This document shows positions 63,284-64,000 of a stretch of 64,000 nt of DNA, in pieces. The stretch comes from Pseudanabaena sp. ABRG5-3 (GTDB lineage: Bacteria; Cyanobacteriota; Cyanobacteriia; Pseudanabaenales; Pseudanabaenaceae): positions 4,562,501 through 4,626,500 of the forward strand of contig NZ_AP017560.1 in NCBI RefSeq assembly GCF_003967015.1, written 5' to 3'. How positions within the stretch are numbered: the stretch's first letter is position 1; every line of letters starts with the position of its first letter. Both the position numbers and the translations under genes were made by a program. The notes beneath the pieces are model-generated. The model saw only the letters and a list, made by a program, of their open reading frames with translations. It was not told the DNA's origin and ran no database searches.

Positions 63284-63841
63284 ATGGTCATCGCAGCAGC
63301 AAAACCCCATAGCCTAGAAGCATTTTTAGAACTACCTGAGACCAAACCCGCCTCAGAATTTCTTAATAACAAAATTAGACAGAAACCAATGCCACAGGGT
63401 AAACATAGTCGATTGCAGTCTAAATTTAGTGCTTACATCAACCAAGCAGTTGAAGATCTAAAAATAGCCTATGCCTTTACAGAATTACGTTGTACCTTTG
63501 GCGGCGCTTCAATTGTTCCTGATATTGCTGTATTTCGTTGGGAAAGGATTCCCCGCGATCCTGATGGACAAATAGCCAATAAATTTTTGACCCATCCTGA
63601 TTGGACGATTGAAATTCTTTCGCCTAGACAAAGCCCCAACAAGGTTTTAGCAAATATATTGCATTGCATCGAAAATGGCACGGAATTAGGATGGATGCTC
63701 GATCCTGAAGAAAAGAATATTTTTGTCATATCTAGCGATCGCCGCATTCATATGTTTACAGGAGAACAGTCTGTAACCGTTCTTAGTGGAATTGACTTAA
63801 CTTTGACGGTTAACCAGATTTTTGATTGGCTCAGTTTTTAA
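63284..63841 (+). CDS. Uma2 family putative nuclease
   Basis: This 185-residue protein is a second Uma2 protein with PDIAVFRW (aspartate), IEILSPRQSPNKVL (glutamate) and WMLDPEEKNIFV. It is shorter than the upstream copy and of a different subtype (KPASEFLNNKIRQKPMPQGKHS near the N-terminus). It lies 52 nt downstream of the first. Whether the two are co-regulated is unknown. Confidence 0.9.
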   Translation: MVIAAAKPHSLEAFLELPETKPASEFLNNKIRQKPMPQGKHSRLQSKFSAYINQAVEDLKIAYAFTELRCTFGGASIVPDIAVFRWERIPRDPDGQIANKFLTHPDWTIEILSPRQSPNKVLANILHCIENGTELGWMLDPEEKNIFVISSDRRIHMFTGEQSVTVLSGIDLTLTVNQIFDWLSF

Positions 63842-63842
63842 C

Positions 63843-63991
63843 TGATGTTACGTGGAAGGTTGTAAAACCCTCACCCCTAGCCCCTCTCCCACAGGAGAGG
63901 GGAACAAGAAAATAATTTGATTTTTACTCCCCTTCTCCTGCGGGAGAAGGGGTTGGGGGATGAGGGGCGCTCTTAGTTCCATGTAATATCA
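63843..63991. mobile_element. MITE-like element with terminal inverted repeats
   Basis: TGATGTTACGTGGAA (63843-63857) is inversely repeated at 63977-63991 with two mismatches. Internal C-rich and G-rich blocks (CCCCTAGCCCCTCTCCC and GGGAGAAGGGGTTGGGGG) form an imperfect inner inverted repeat. It starts just after the Uma2 stop, contains no gene, and resembles a cyanobacterial non-autonomous element. Confidence 0.65.
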
Positions 63992-64000
63992 CTTTTTAAG

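Overview
The window is chromosomal DNA from a cyanobacterium. The evidence is very frequent HIP1 octamers (GCGATCGC) on both strands, a 16S-Ile-Ala-23S rRNA operon with cyanobacterial ITS motifs, an aldehyde-deformylating oxygenase with every metal ligand at the cyanobacterial position, a ClpR/ClpP pair, a DXCF-type cyanobacteriochrome GAF domain, and cyanobacterial gene families (Uma2, DUF2887/Rpn, DUF5674, TPR-CHAT). The abundance of hairpin repeats and DUF11 surface genes would suit a Pseudanabaena-like lineage, but that placement is inference.

Layout. 1-2740: start of an rRNA operon read leftward (promoter, 16S, tRNA-Ile, tRNA-Ala, 5' end of 23S). 3184-15252 (minus): the two halves of a MoxR ATPase / DUF5682 / VWA and DUF5691 / SWIM gene set, comparable to E. 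coli yehL-M-P-Q. They are separated by about 4.3 kb of toxin-antitoxin genes and gene relics (8.25-12.25 kb). 15267-20069: a 1600-residue hybrid histidine kinase with four CBS domains, a probable bilin-binding GAF, five PAS domains and a receiver. 20181-22889: a fusion of a cyclic-nucleotide-binding domain, a degenerate AAA domain and a membrane polyferredoxin. It is divergent from the alkane-forming oxygenase (23229-23924). 24691-43083: an 18-kb run of seven plus-strand genes for exported DUF11, GEVED, beta-helix, outer-membrane and OmpA-like proteins, partly joined by TAATG overlaps. This is the best candidate here for an uncharacterised multi-protein system.

43244-51794: an enolase-superfamily enzyme (probable OSB synthase), a small exported protein, an operon of two hybrid sensor kinases, a CPA2 antiporter and clpR-clpP3. 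52215-54804: a Rpn-type nuclease gene and several toxin-antitoxin pairs between duplicated non-coding repeats, including one antitoxin-like gene with an apparent single-base frameshift. 55119-62388: two exported TPR-CHAT (caspase-like) proteins flanking a putative lipoprotein. 62500-63841: two Uma2 nucleases. A MITE-like element closes the window.

Many intergenic gaps hold long, near-perfect hairpins, most with 3-nt loops. They differ in sequence, but several share a GC-rich apex such as GGCGGCGC/GCGCCGCC.

Limits: family calls are by eye from motifs and remembered family features. No database search, structure prediction or alignment was run.
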